From: Gnetum montanum | Lineage: Eukaryota; Streptophyta; Gnetopsida; Gnetales; Gnetaceae | Assembly: GCA_015680685.1 (NCBI GenBank) | Contig: MNCI01020294.1 | Location: 1-41,976 of the forward strand | DNA: 41,976 nt | Direction of reading: 5' to 3' | Shown: piece by piece, positions 10,093 through 22,275 of the stretch | Layout: each line of letters starts with the position of its first letter | Position numbering within the stretch: the first letter of the stretch is position 1 | Program-made: the position numbers and the translations under genes | Notes under the pieces: generated by a model | What the model was told of the DNA's origin: nothing | The model's database searches: none | Seen by the model: the letters and a program-made list of their open reading frames with translations, nothing else

Positions 10093-11639
10093 TGACAATA
10101 GTTAAGTTAGTCTCTAAAGAATATGAAGCATGTCCTAGTGTTGTTAATCTTTATGACATGTTTCTATGCAAATATTATTTCATGTTAATCATTTATGAAA
10201 ATGATTTTTTATGTTCTATATTTCATCTATTTGACAAAATGTCACACTTGGTTCTGAAAAATGTTAAACATTTTTGTTTTTATGTCAATTATTTAACAAA
10301 ATATCATACGTAGTTTTCCTATGTTAAGTGAGATGTATAAAGGATAAATCTTAATTCAAATTATAGTTGTAATTATATTTATAAGCTTGGATATTTTTAT
10401 GTTTTTGTTTTTTTAAGTCAACATTGTCAATCTTAAGATTATTTTTATTTTACTTTGTTTGTTTTTATTTTTAATTATGTCCTAATGATTAAACGTTTTT
10501 GATTATGTATAAGGCTATGTTGAAATCAATTTTGGTTGTGCTGGAGATGATAGACATCTTATGCTATATTTGAATGATTTTCCTAAATACTTTGATACTT
10601 TAGATAATCATGAACAAGAAGTGTCATGTGTACTTTAGGCCTAGTATTAGAGAGTTCTTACTATACCTTCTACAACATTATAGTATGCTAATATGGTCAC
10701 AATTCTCTATGGATGTTACTACTGTCGTCATAGCGGCACTTGCAGAAAGGTCTTCCAATTACATCCTTTAGTATATGATCAATGATCTTGAGGCTTAGAT
10801 AGAATTGGAGCAAAATGGAAATCCTTACTCTCTAAGGATTTGTCAATTATCATGTGTCTAGTAGATACAAATTTGTTCATAATATAACATCAACAATACA
10901 TTGATGCTAGATCATAGGACAATCATCTTATTCCAAAATCCTTCTAGAAATGTGTACATGTTGGAAGAGTAATCATTAGTTTAATTTAATATGTTTGTTT
11001 TGGTTTTAAGGCTATTTTCTTGGCTGATTTTATGTTTTATTTTGTAGGTTTAAGATGTAAAGAGGAGGATTGGTGTCAAATGATAAAACCTTATCTTTAG
11101 TCTGTACAACCTTAAAGGAAGTCAGACTACGAGATAACATCAAAGTACAAGTGCTTAACTAACTTGATGTAGAGTCCAATAGGTACAGGAGGAGGTATTC
11201 TCAAGTGTACCAAAAGTGTATGGCTACTTAAACATATACATGAATTTTGGAATCTCCAAGATATAGGAGCATGTGTATTGGTTCAACCTATTATTTTTGG
11301 CTTTTCCCAAGTCAAGTAACTAAAAATTAATTTTTTTGTTACATTTTTTATATATTTTATAGAATTTTTGGTTTAGTTTTTTTCATTTTTATGGCCAACT
11401 TTAAATTTTATTTGTTTTTATATATTTTTATATTTATATTTTTTGGCTAACTATGTTGTATGCGCCAAATTCTATGTGTAAGTATATAATAACCATAATT
11501 AATTTTGGTTGAACCAAAGAGAAGATTTTCCTCAAGTAGTGTGAACTAGACAAGACACAAGAATGGCTTTTAAATAAGACTTTTGTAGATGTTCAACAAA
11601 GAATAATCGATATACGGCTGTTTGATTTGTTTATATTTT
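10093..11639. other. AT-rich DNA upstream of a decayed gene
   Basis: No firm coding sequence. A possible exon follows a pyrimidine-rich acceptor (TTTTATTTTGTAG, ending near 11048) and runs to about 11300 with a few stops; it could be an upstream exon of the unit at 11640-13516. The 11300-11450 stretch is T-rich and intron-like. Confidence 0.35.
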
Positions 11640-13516
11640 GTAGTCCATCTATGTCAATAGCTTAGATGTTGAAGGTTATAAATTCATTTAATGAAAGGGT
11701 TACAAAATTTTGCACTCATGTCCATGGTTTGCCTATAATTTTGAGCATTGATAAATAATTATTTAATAATCTTTCTGGTGTACCATTTAATAGTGTTAAC
11801 ATGAAAACTAGAGTAGGGAAAGATATAATTTGTAGAGAGGATATAGTAGCTTCGCTCAAGTTACCTCCTAGTGCAACATTATCTTTTGATCACTATGATA
11901 TTAGGAAGGTGAATGAGTTATACCTTCTTTTCCACTCTAGAGTTTTTCTATGTTATTTTCATAAAAGAAAATCATGGGAATACAACAAGCTTGGGCTATA
12001 AAAAAGGTGTTAATGTATGGAACTATGTTTGATTAGGCCACTTTGTTGGTTACTAGTTTAAGAAGTGAGATACAAAAACTATGCAAAAAGCTTGATTCAG
12101 TGTATCATGTTTATTTTACATTTTTTAATCCATATCTTAAAAGGTTTGTAGAGTTTTTGATGATAAAACAAGATGAAAAATGGGTACAATGTGATGTTTC
12201 CCAAGTTTCTAGGCCTTGGGCTAAGCATCTTGTTTATTCAATACATGCCAATAATCCACTAGTGGAGGATGTATGTAAATCACTATATATTACCACTAAA
12301 AACATTAGTGATCTATGTAATTATTCCCCTTTCAACATGGAAATTGGAATCGGTGCTATGCCTAGCAATGTGAAAAGGATGAAGAGGTTGTGTGCAAAAT
12401 GAATGAATAAAGAGGCTAAGAGTTGAAGTAAATGTCATTGTTCCTAGCAAAAAACCTTCTAAAAAACTAGGAATTAGGCTCAAAAAGAATAATCAAGTTG
12501 TTGAAGATAAATATTTTATTTTTTGAAATTTTTTAATTTATCATTATTTTTGATTATACATGATGTATAAAATGTTTTCTAATTTATTTTTTTTGTTATA
12601 GTTTTATGGTAGTGAATAAGTAGGAATTAGTAGCCAAGACTGCTGTTGAAGAGAAGAAACATGTAAAGAATAAGAGGAGATGATGGATAAGAAAGCACAT
12701 GATGTCTTAGATTCTATCTTCTTAGATGACTTACCTTCAGAAGGAAATCCTCCAATTGACCTTTCTCATGATCTTCCTACTAAGTTTTGGTTGCTTTCAA
12801 ATTTTTTATTTGTATTATCTTTTTTTATTTTTTTTATTTATGTTGTGGACATAGATTATGTTGATTGTTAAGGTTGTTATAGGGAATAAGCCTCCTCCAG
12901 AAACATCCACATTCCTTCTTAAAGCTTGGATGGAGGCAATAGACAATGTGAAGTTCATGAGGGGAATGATGGATGTTATGGTAGATAGGCTATAGCACTT
13001 GGCCCCTAGCATTGGTAAGAAAGGTCAAAAAATTAATTTTTTAATATGTACGTTTTTATATTTTTATGTTTTCATGTTTTTATGATTATATGATTTTAAT
13101 GGTTTTTTCATTTTAATGTTTTTTTATGTATGTTAGTTTCAAAGATTAGGTGGAATCCCATAGGAAATATTGAATTTGATGAACTCTCAAAGCCACCACA
13201 TAATTTTGAGAATGTTCCAAGGAGGTTATACATGGGGACTGTGAACTATGTTACCTCATGTGTAGTATCATTTTGGAAGTCTCAACGTTCAAATGAATTC
13301 TTGTGAAAATTTTTTGTGGCTTTAGAAAAGTAAAATAAGAAGCCATCAGATGTAATCCAGAGTCTTAGAGATCGAAAGGCATTCTAACAACTAGAAAATT
13401 CTGTACTAGAAAAATCAAAAATCCTAGCACATAATAGTTTCATTCTAGAATCTAAGGACCTTGAAAGGATCCAGAGTGCCTCAAATGATCTTGTTGATTA
13501 CTTTAGAGGTTTGTTA
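11640..13516 (+). pseudogene. decayed multi-exon unit of a repeat-borne gene family, function unknown (copy 1)
   Basis: Protein-like sequence on the plus strand, broken by stops and shifts. It includes LSGVPFN near 11775, the open piece 11801-12001 (GKDIICREDIVASLKLPPSA) and the open piece 12043-12402 (KLDSVYHVYFTFFNPYL, then WVQCDVSQVSRPWAKH). T-rich tracts ending in AG fit acceptors near 12601, 12882 and 13136. A good donor, TTG/GTAAGA, lies at 13015, so 13015-13136 looks like a 122-bp intron. The last exon-like piece (13137-13516) contains FENVPRRLYMGTVNYVTS. Homologous residues, with the same spacing (about 435 bp between the GVPF and SxxW blocks), are seen at 31780-32829. The first half loosely recalls plant mobile-domain-like proteins of retroelements, which is only an impression. 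Not functional as it stands. Confidence 0.55.
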
Positions 13517-13519
13517 CTG

Positions 13520-16261
13520 GGTTGAAATTGTGATGAAAACAAGTAAGAAAATGCATAATAAAGAGAGCCAGCACTGAAGTATGGTTGTGGAAGATATAAA
13601 GAAAATATGCAAACCACTACATAAAATTTGTATTAATTCTGTGAAAACGTATAAGGTTTAGAGTGTACAAAATGTGGAACTGAAATTGTTCCATATCTCC
13701 TTGAAAAATTATGATGAAAATTTGGCTTATGAATGCATAGTGTGTATCCTATAGGCATCATTAATGTGCCTAGTTCACTCATTTAGTACACTACAATAGG
13801 ATCTCAGTGCTTCTAGCAATTTACCATTAAAAATGGCTCTAGTATTTTGGATCTCTCTTTCTTAAAAATCTTAATTTTGAAAGAGTTGCAAAAATCAAGA
13901 AAGTTCTCATAATGATGCAAATTTTGGTTTAAGTAGATCATCAATTTACTAATCTTCTGATAACTTAATTCTAGCTAATTTTGAACATTCCTTAAAATAT
14001 TTTTTATGCTTTTAGTGGTTAAAATCTATAGAGTTATGGTATACCAACATTTTTGACTTTTTGATGGTAAAATACCAATGTGTATGACACTTTTCACCAT
14101 CCAAAACTATAGTATATGGACCAGCCATGTGTGAATATTTTCTTGCCATATTTGACATTGTATTTGAGATTTTTTTAGAGCATAATTTTTTTTGTATTAT
14201 CTACCAACATTTGAAACTTTTTCTTCCAAATTAGATTGCATTTTGGCTATTTTCATGGCCCAAATTCCAATGTGTGGACCACCAACATTTTTGGATTTTG
14301 TTGTCAAATTTGGCAACATATTTAAGATTTTCAGCTTTACACATTGGAATAATGAAATTCATATCTTGTGAGATATAGATGTCATTTTATGCATCAAAAC
14401 ATTATCCAAAAATTTTCCAGAGCAAGGTTACAGTGTAGAATTTTTTATTAAAAAATAAGATAATTAATTGTATCTTTAAATTTCCATCAAATTACAATGT
14501 AAAATTTGACTTTAAGGCTTCTTATGCATAACCTGAGTTTTATTTAAGGTGTTTCATTTGTCTCCTTTTGTTAATGTGTGGAGGGTTAACCCAAGAGACA
14601 TCATCAAAGAATACGAAACACTACTACAGATTCATCACCAAGACTCCTCCACACTTGATTATATAGTTGTTGAATCATGCCAAGCAGTACTTATGATGAT
14701 GAAATAAGTCATAATGGGATGTCAAGATTTTCGTATGAGATGATGGCTATATTGGCTATTAGAATATGGTTAGATGGGCTAACAATGAATTTCAAATCTT
14801 GACATCATGGCCATAGTGTAGCAACATGTTCATTAGCTACTATGGTCTTCAAGCTTCCTACTCAAACTACTAGTTACTCAATGATGTTTGAACTAACACT
14901 CTGTTGTTAGGCTTCTTCAGTCACCTGGCTCTTTTCTTTTGTTTTAAAGCTATTAATTTGATTGGCTTCATGAAATATTAGCCTCTTTGATATATTGGAA
15001 AATTGCTTTCCCATTTTTTTAAAGGGTAAAATCTTCATTGGGTTTCATTATCAAGGCCACATTTTGCTTCATTTTATCATTAAATGATATGTCTTACATT
15101 CAAGGAACTTGATGGTGGATCATGTCAAATGAGATGCCACATGGACATGGCGCATGAAGATCAAACATAGGTTTTTGTTATTAGCAAGGTAAGGAAGGCT
15201 ACAGTTTGGTTATAGGATTATGAATCAGAGGGCGAAACAAAGATGATGTAAGGAAAGAATTTTTGGGAAGATAAAATAAGCTAAATAAATTTTGTGTATT
15301 GAGATCACATGGTTTTTACAAGAGATTGCATAAGGCCACATGAGACAACCCGCAGATATAGGCCATCATTGGTTACAACTTATAAAACATGAGAAATTTG
15401 TACTTTGTTTTACTAATTCATACAAAGTTTGCAGTTCTTTGAGATGCTAGAAAGAAATAAGAGGTCTTTTAGGTTCACTTGTTATAGGGTACAACATCCA
15501 ACAATGTCACATTCTCATTCAAACCTACAAATAAAAGTTCAACAATAGTAAAAGAAAATATGTCAATGTTAGATGTAATTAAAGCCATGTAAAGGTTTTC
15601 ATGTTGCATTGCAAGGATTTGATGATGTCTTGGACAAATCAAGTTTCAAGTAAAGAACTTAGTTTTTGATGTTTTCTCCTCACCATTGAGGTTTGAAATC
15701 AGCAATTCAACCAAAGAAACTTGTATGATGTTTTTGTCTTTAAGGTCAAGAGTAGTCAAGATACTTCAAGGTATTAATGCTACATGGTTTAAAGGCTTAC
15801 AAGCTCTTAGTTTAACCATTTAAGCTTAACCTAATTAAACACCATCACAAGGAGGATCTACTTAAGTTCGAATGTTAATTGAATTACTTACTTATCTTCC
15901 CGGCTTAATCCTACATGTCAACATAAGCACATCAAGTGGCATATGCATGATATAATAGTGTAACCATGCTATAATAATGCAAAATATTATAATAAGAGAA
16001 AAAATTAAGACAAAGTGAACATAGTAAAATTAGGCTAGACAAGGAAAAACAAGATCATAGCATAGTAAACAAAGGCCACAAATGGTAGATCAAGGTGAAA
16101 CAAGGTGAATTTAAGCAAGATCCTCCTCTTCTTTATGACTTAGTTTTCTGCTATTTTTACATAGTGTGAATTTAACTATTGTTTTGGTTTTAAATTTTTA
16201 AACATTTTTTTATTCATATTTTTCTAATTTTTATATTTTCATGCAAACTTAAATAGTAAAA
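13520..16261. other. AT-rich DNA, no gene seen
   Basis: No supported gene. Around 14041-14310 the phrase ACCAACATTT followed by a T-rich run recurs about three times, a weak degenerate repeat. 14870-15115 is listed separately as a dispersed repeat. The rest is stop-rich in all frames. Confidence 0.5.
14870..15115 (-). repeat. dispersed repeat, minus copy
   Basis: The minus strand resembles 41640-41900 on the plus strand: a TCAAGT..TGAATGTAA block, then AAACCCAATGAAG followed by TTTTAC, then an A/G-rich stretch and AGAGGCTA. The order and spacing of blocks are conserved while bases between them diverge. It may be an element's 3' tail. Confidence 0.45.
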
Positions 16262-16955
16262 NNNNNNNNNNNNNNNNNNNNNNNNNNNNNNNNNNNNNNN
16301 NNNNNNNNNNNNNNNNNNNNNNNNNNNNNNNNNNNNNNNNNNNNNNNNNNNNNNNNNNNNNNNNNNNNNNNNNNNNNNNNNNNNNNNNNNNNNNNNNNNN
16401 NNNNNNNNNNNNNNNNNNNNNNNNNNNNNNNNNNNNNNNNNNNNNNNNNNNNNNNNNNNNNNNNNNNNNNNNNNNNNNNNNNNNNNNNNNNNNNNNNNNN
16501 NNNNNNNNNNNNNNNNNNNNNNNNNNNNNNNNNNNNNNNNNNNNNNNNNNNNNNNNNNNNNNNNNNNNNNNNNNNNNNNNNNNNNNNNNNNNNNNNNNNN
16601 NNNNNNNNNNNNNNNNNNNNNNNNNNNNNNNNNNNNNNNNNNNNNNNNNNNNNNNNNNNNNNNNNNNNNNNNNNNNNNNNNNNNNNNNNNNNNNNNNNNN
16701 NNNNNNNNNNNNNNNNNNNNNNNNNNNNNNNNNNNNNNNNNNNNNNNNNNNNNNNNNNNNNNNNNNNNNNNNNNNNNNNNNNNNNNNNNNNNNNNNNNNN
16801 NNNNNNNNNNNNNNNNNNNNNNNNNNNNNNNNNNNNNNNNNNNNNNNNNNNNNNNNNNNNNNNNNNNNNNNNNNNNNNNNNNNNNNNNNNNNNNNNNNNN
16901 NNNNNNNNNNNNNNNNNNNNNNNNNNNNNNNNNNNNNNNNNNNNNNNNNNNNNNN
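16262..16955. other. assembly gap (N run, 694 bp)
   Basis: Unsequenced. It interrupts the minus-strand gypsy relic. By comparison with the plus-strand sister, the missing sequence should correspond to the region from about 36074 onward, leading toward protease. Confidence 0.99.
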
Positions 16956-19203
16956 TCATGGGTTATTATAGGTTTTCCTATGAATGGTGGAGGAAACCAA
17001 ATAACAAATGGTTACGTAGCCTTAGAGAGATTGGTAGCATGTTGTTGGGGATACGATGTTGTTTCCACTAAAGGTGGGGCATGTATAATAAAAGGCTTCT
17101 TAGGGGCCAGAGATGATGGCACCTTGATATTAAAGGGCCTTTTAGGATTTATGTTTTAAGGCATAGTACTAGTTGGTGGTACTTTGATGACAACTAGTTG
17201 TCTAGGAGGATTAGACCATTTGGTTGTTGTGAATGAGGCTATAATGTAATATTTATTATTGTTGTTTGAAGAGTTGGTCTCATTTAACACTATATTTCCA
17301 TGATTTATCATCTTCTAGAGGTTGTCTTTCAATGCTAAGTAAAAATCAAAGTTAGGACTAACCAATTGATGGTAATAGAAAAACCTGTTAAGTTTATAGT
17401 ACTTTGGTAGTCTTTGATCATCTTTGGTTGTTATTGTTGGATCTCTAGCTATCCCATAAAGATGATCTTATCTCTTATGATCTTTCTTAGATAGCTACTT
17501 AACTTGAATACATTTTTTTCTAAGAAAATGTTCTAGAAGATCAGAGGGCTTCATAAGAAGCTTAGTATACTTTAATTAGTCTTTTTGCTTAAAATTTGAT
17601 CTTGGCTAGTTGGGAGCATAGGAGGTGGATAGCTGAGATAGATCAGATGACATGTTACATGGTAGTGATCTCCACCTTTCTACTTATTTTGACTCTTTTA
17701 TTACTGTAGCCATGGTTGTTTGTTCTTACTTAGTTTTCTTCTTATTCTTCCTTACGTGTTGGTTTTTATAAGGTACATATTCTAGATTTTTACCAGACTT
17801 ACAAGCCTCTTTGGTGTTGTTAATTTATGAAAAGGCTTGGCTTAGTGCTTGAGACTCTAAGTAGTAGAGCTTTCACCTGATGAAGTCATCTACCACTCCC
17901 TTGAAGATAGCCAAATGTGGGTGTTTGAGATAGCCTTTGGAATCTCATTGAGCATTGAATTGCATCTCTAAATGAGCTTTGGATTGGTTCAAGTTTTTTC
18001 TATTTGACCTTAATGAGTTGATCTAATGTTGTATCTAGCTTTAAGTTATATTTGAAGTGGTTGAAAATTTGGTTTATTAAGTTTTCAAGGGATGATATAG
18101 AACCTATAGGCAAGTTGTAATATGAGTTCAAAGTTTATTATTTCAAAGACATAGAAAAATTGTATAGTATTATATGAGGCCATGCATACAATAAGAAGCA
18201 CTCAAGTTGGAAGATGATCATATGTGCATTGGATTCTCATTAATCATTATATTTGATAAAGCTTAGGATACGCATGCCAGATGGTAACATGATTTGGAGG
18301 ATAATAGGGCTGATAGGATCATCTTGGTAAAAGTCCATAAATTTTACCATTTGGTTGGTACTAGCTTTAAGCTTTTACAAATCCTTAGTGAGGTCTTGAA
18401 TCATCTAGAAGGCTTTATCCAAGCCTTGTGATGCTCCTGAGGGTTTCACTAGTTGTTGCATAGTTTATGGTAAGAGGAAGGTAGCAGTATAGTTTGGAGA
18501 GATCAGGTGACCATCATTGTAAATTGCTTAAACATGAAAAGGGATGATTGAACTAGAATATGTGGAACAAAAGGGATATTAAAAATAAATGAGTTATGGG
18601 GGATGTTTGGTATTTGTATTCTAGAAGAAAGACTAGTCAAAACTATAAAAGGTTAAGGCATGGAGGAAACTACTAGCAAAGGTTGAGGCATAGTAGATAA
18701 ATATGTCAAGGTGAATGAGGAAGTAAACAATGAAATGGGATGAGAAAATGAGCTTATGGATATCATAGTGGAAGTTTGGTTCTTTATTAAAGTGAAAGAC
18801 ATGATGTTGAACATGGTCATCTCTAAGAAAAATAATTTGAAAAGATTTTCTAAGAACATATCTAGCTCACACTCAGCCTTGAACTCATCCTAATCCATTG
18901 ATTTAGATCCTAAATTGGTCTTTTCACTCACTTTATTATCCTCATCTATACTTACCAATTATGCCAACAAGTACATGTAAAATTTGGATAATTTAGTATT
19001 GTCATATAGTGAAGGGATGTATTCCTTTTCATCATTGAAGGATAACTCATAGTGAAGCATAAAGTCAAACCTCTTATATTTTCACACATATGAAGTGAAG
19101 CATAAAGTAGGCTAGGTCCAAACCACATAAGCAACTACCTACACTCCACTATAGCTGGGTCCTTAGAATCATAGATGTAAGTAGATTTCTTATTTGAGGC
19201 CAT
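16956..19203 (-). pseudogene. Ty3/gypsy gag relic, minus copy
   Basis: The start codon at 19203 gives MASNKKSTYIYDSKDPAIVE before the first stop. Further on (about 18070-18010) comes the gag core NHFKYNLKLDTTLDQLIKVK, and near 17400-17300 the region RFFYYHQL..LALKDNL. All three are matched in order by the plus-strand relic at 20498-21594 plus 35480-36506, for example NHFKYNL..TTLDQL. Many stops and shifts have accumulated, so it is not translatable. Similarity to the sister continues right up to the gap edge (16956), near AAACCTATAATAACC. No LTR end was located for this copy. Confidence 0.7.
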
Positions 19204-19360
19204 GACAAGTATATTGTATGGTAGAATGATAGAAATAAAGAACATAAAATGTATGGGGAAAATTAAAATAGCTAAATATGGCTACATTTTTTTATCTTTA
19301 TTGTTTTATTTTTGTCATTTTTGAATAAGCTTTAGCTTATATCATATAAGCTTGTAGTCT

Positions 19361-19450
19361 GTGAGGCTTTAGTGTGTGAAGTTGAAGCTTGTGAGGCTTT
19401 AGGTTATGAAGCTTCAACTTTTGAGGCTTCAATGTATGAAGCTTCAACTT
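19361..19450 (+). repeat. 30-bp tandem repeat, three units, in the gag leader
   Basis: Three exact-length 30-bp units (19361, 19391, 19421) of the type GTGAGGCTTTAG, then TATGAAGCTTCAACTT. AAGCTT is central, and GAAGCTTC is palindromic. The array lies about 160-250 bp upstream of the minus-strand gag start at 19203. Confidence 0.85.
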
Positions 19451-20245
19451 GTATTGGGTTCTAAGCATTCTACCTTGAGCTCTTAGGCATCAAAATCTAA
19501 AAACTTGTATTCTCTAAACTTTGTTGATGTAAATTTTTCATCATTTTAATACAATTTTGCAATTTCATTTGTTCATCACATTTTACTTTACATTTCTCTC
19601 TACTTAGATCATATGCTAGTAATCTTTATTTTGCATTTTGGTAATAGATATATAAGTCCTTGGGTGATCAATAAGACTATCTAGGATGCTTTAGATCCTA
19701 TTTGCAAGGCCCATGGATCTTAAGTTAAAACTATTTTCATTCTGAATTTTTTGGATCTCTAGCACCAAACTTTTTACACACTATATATTTCTAGTGTTAG
19801 AAGGAGGATCTCTTCCTAACTTCTTCATCTAAACCTATTTTCATGTTTTCATATTTTCACCTTTTTTTCATGATAGTATGTTTATAAAAGTTTAATCAAA
19901 AATTTTTTCTTTTCCCCTAGTGCTGTGTGTACACCACAACCAATTTTTAACCAAAACAACCTTTTTTAACATCATTGTTAACATCATTGTTTGTAGTGAA
20001 ATTTGCAATGTAGCCTCTCTTCCCTGTAACCTACAAATTTGAACAATTATCTTTTAGTATTGTTGTAGTGCATAGCATCCCTACCCATCATATGCTAAAG
20101 AAAAATTATAAAAAATAATAAAAATAATTTCTGATTTTACAATTGTAGTTGTAGTGCATATGCTAGAACCTCTTCCTAATTTTCTAGCATTAGTAAAACT
20201 TATGAAATTTTAATTTCTCATTACAGTTACAACCTTCATAATTTA
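19451..20245. other. head-to-head leader region between two gypsy relics
   Basis: Lies between two divergent gag starts. 19500-19600 has the look of an LTR U5 segment (TTTTCATCATTTTAATACAA and T/A-rich flanks), and 19757-19822 contains partly opposed motifs (CTAGCACCAAA and TAGTGTTAGAAGGAGG) that could be opposed primer-binding-site remnants. No TG..CA boundary could be placed, and at under 1.3 kb the interval is too short for two LTRs of the size seen elsewhere here. Confidence 0.3.
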
Positions 20246-20384
20246 ATGCTCTCATTTGCTATGTATGCTAAAGCTTTCGTATGTTGTATATGCTAAAGTT
20301 CTCATATGTTGTGTATGCTAATGCTTTCATATTCTATGTAGTTAAGGCTTCATATACTAAAGCTTTTATTTTCTTTGTATGGTA
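20246..20384 (+). repeat. 25-bp tandem repeat in the gag leader
   Basis: Units at 20246, 20271, 20296 (each 25 bp, ending TATGCTA), 20321 (24 bp), a partial at 20345 and a last unit at 20360. The array lies about 115-250 bp upstream of the plus-strand gag start at 20498, the same relative position as the 30-bp array of the sister copy. Confidence 0.8.
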
Positions 20385-20497
20385 GGATTGTCTTGTATGT
20401 TAAGGCTCTTGTAAGTTGAGGTTCCCACAAAGACTATCATAAGCACCATTGTTATGCCTTTTTATTGTTCAAGATTCTTACCCATAATATAACATAC

Positions 20498-21594
20498 ATG
20501 GCCTCCAAGAAAGAAGCTATTCACATAGATGAACCCAAGGATCTAGCAATCATAGAGTGTAGAAAATCTCTTAGATGGAGAAGATAAGAACAAAACTTCA
20601 CTGTTATTAATGAATAATATTATAATTTTATTTGTGCTAAAATTCAAGTAGGTTTCTTAATCCTATGTTTGGAATCTCAGTACAAACATTAGTTTGAGAT
20701 CATCCACTGAAATGTAAAAAATACATACCCTTCCCTTACAATCAAATTAACCTAATTAAGTTCTATAAACATACTTTGACATAGTTGATAGACATTGATG
20801 AGTTGAGTGAGGATGTCAAATTAGATATGAGAAGGTTAGCATACACAACATACGAAAGCTTTGAGCAAATGAGGTAACTTTAGCATTAGCATACTCCACT
20901 AGACCTATCGTCCTCTAGATAACTCTTCTTGCTAGCATCCCCATCCCATAGTTCACTAAATACAATGGAGAGGGAAATCCTAATTCCCACCTTTTCACTT
21001 TTTTCTCAAAGTACCTCTTGTTGTAGGCTTGTCCTCATACTGTTAGCTATGTCCTCCCTATATTCCTTAGTAGGAAAGCCTTAGTTTGGTGTTGTGTATT
21101 ACCTAGGGGTTCCATTTCCTCCCTAGAGGACCTGATCTCATAGTTTGTTAACCATTTCAAGTATAACTTAAACCCTAACACAACACTTGACCAACTGATG
21201 AAAGTTAAATAGGGGCTCCTTGAACCTATACAGAATTTTATACAATGATGGAATTCTTTTCTTAATGAGATTCCTAAATTGATCCTTGAGACACATCTTC
21301 TAGCAATGTTAAAGAGGACAATTAATGAATTTCAAGTCCAAATTATACTACTTATAGCTTAGATTACTAAGCCAAGCCTTTTTAAAAATTAAGAACATTG
21401 GTCTATTTATCCTAGAAGAAGCAATACACAAGGAGGGATCTAAAGGGAACTAACCAAGAATAGAAAACTATGGCTACAGTAACAAAAGATTCAAAGCAAG
21501 ATGAAAGGTGGGAATCACCACCATGAAACAAATCATTTGATACATCACAACCATCCACTTCCTACATGCCTAATCAACCAAGAGTCAAATTTTG
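20498..21594 (+). pseudogene. Ty3/gypsy gag relic, plus copy, 5' part (interrupted by a nested element)
   Basis: ATG at 20498 begins MASKKEAIHIDEPKDLAIIE, matching the start of the minus copy (MASxKx..KDxAIxECR). The gag core NHFKYNLNPNTTLDQLMKVK lies at about 21145-21205. The frame is broken by stops early (after about 30 codons) and repeatedly thereafter. The relic stops at the GATAG target site (21595) and resumes after the nested element at 35480. The bases on either side, once joined, align with the uninterrupted minus copy near 17600-17700. Gag forms the particle coat and packages element RNA; this copy is dead. Confidence 0.7.
20837..20861 (-). repeat. inverted copy of the leader repeat unit inside gag
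   Basis: TAGCATACACAACATACGAA and the next bases are the reverse complement of the tandem unit at 20271-20295 with one mismatch. The RNA could fold back over about 550 nt. Confidence 0.65.
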
Positions 21595-21599
21595 GATAG
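21595..21599. repeat. target site duplication (left), GATAG
   Basis: GATAG directly precedes the TG of the left LTR and is repeated directly after the right LTR at 35475-35479. Confidence 0.9.
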
Positions 21600-22267
21600 T
21601 GTAGCGGCCGAAAACGTCAGTGGATGGAACACCGAGAGGTTATCGGGTGTATAGCCTAACCTCGGATCTATGAAAGGGTAATGCTGGAGGAAATGGAAAT
21701 TGGGTGCCTTGAATGTTCTGGTCAATCAGATAGGGACTTACATGGTGTAAAATAACCTTTTGTAAACAATTGTTTTAAAATGTTGCACTTGGAGATTGAG
21801 ATGAAGAAACTGTGGCAGATAGAGCAATGAAAACATAACAAAGTATATAGGTGAGTAATAAACGTAAACCAATGCAAAATATAGTGAAATGGAATGAAGT
21901 GATCTTAGGTGAGAGAATGCACCACCCCAAAATTAGGGGGTTTGATCTTTGTTTGGCTAAAGAAGGTGTACCACTAAAGTGTAGTGTGGATAGGCACAAC
22001 TTACAATGTAACAGTATGGTTATAGCTCCTTAATTGCTACCAATGGCCTGCTAATAGAAACTGATGAGCTGATGCTCGCTGGGCTAAGAGAAATCCAAGA
22101 AGTGTTACCATTGGGGTCTGCTATTCATCAACCTTCTGCTTGTTAGTCTCTTTAGAAAAGCCAATTTCTAGAAATCCAAATTCCAAATGCCAATCTCCAA
22201 TCGCAAGAAAGCTAAGTCCCCAAAAACCAACCTTTGAAGCCAACCCTTTGAATGTTGTTTGCTAGGG

Positions 22268-22275
22268 TATTTATA
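22268..22275 (-). promoter_or_regulatory. TATA box of the 3' LTR
   Basis: TATAAATA on the minus strand, conserved at the same place in the 5' LTR (33789-33796) and in the solo LTR (37163-37170). Transcription would start some 25-35 bp lower. Confidence 0.7.

Noticed and set aside
16249-16959. 236-codon minus-strand open frame
   Set aside because: It is the N run of the assembly gap translated as unknown residues, not coding evidence.
19757-19822. opposed primer-binding-site-like motifs forming a palindromic junction
   Set aside because: Only a short GTGCTAGA/GTGTTAGA match; surrounding leaders do not align as inverted copies, so it was not annotated as two PBSs.
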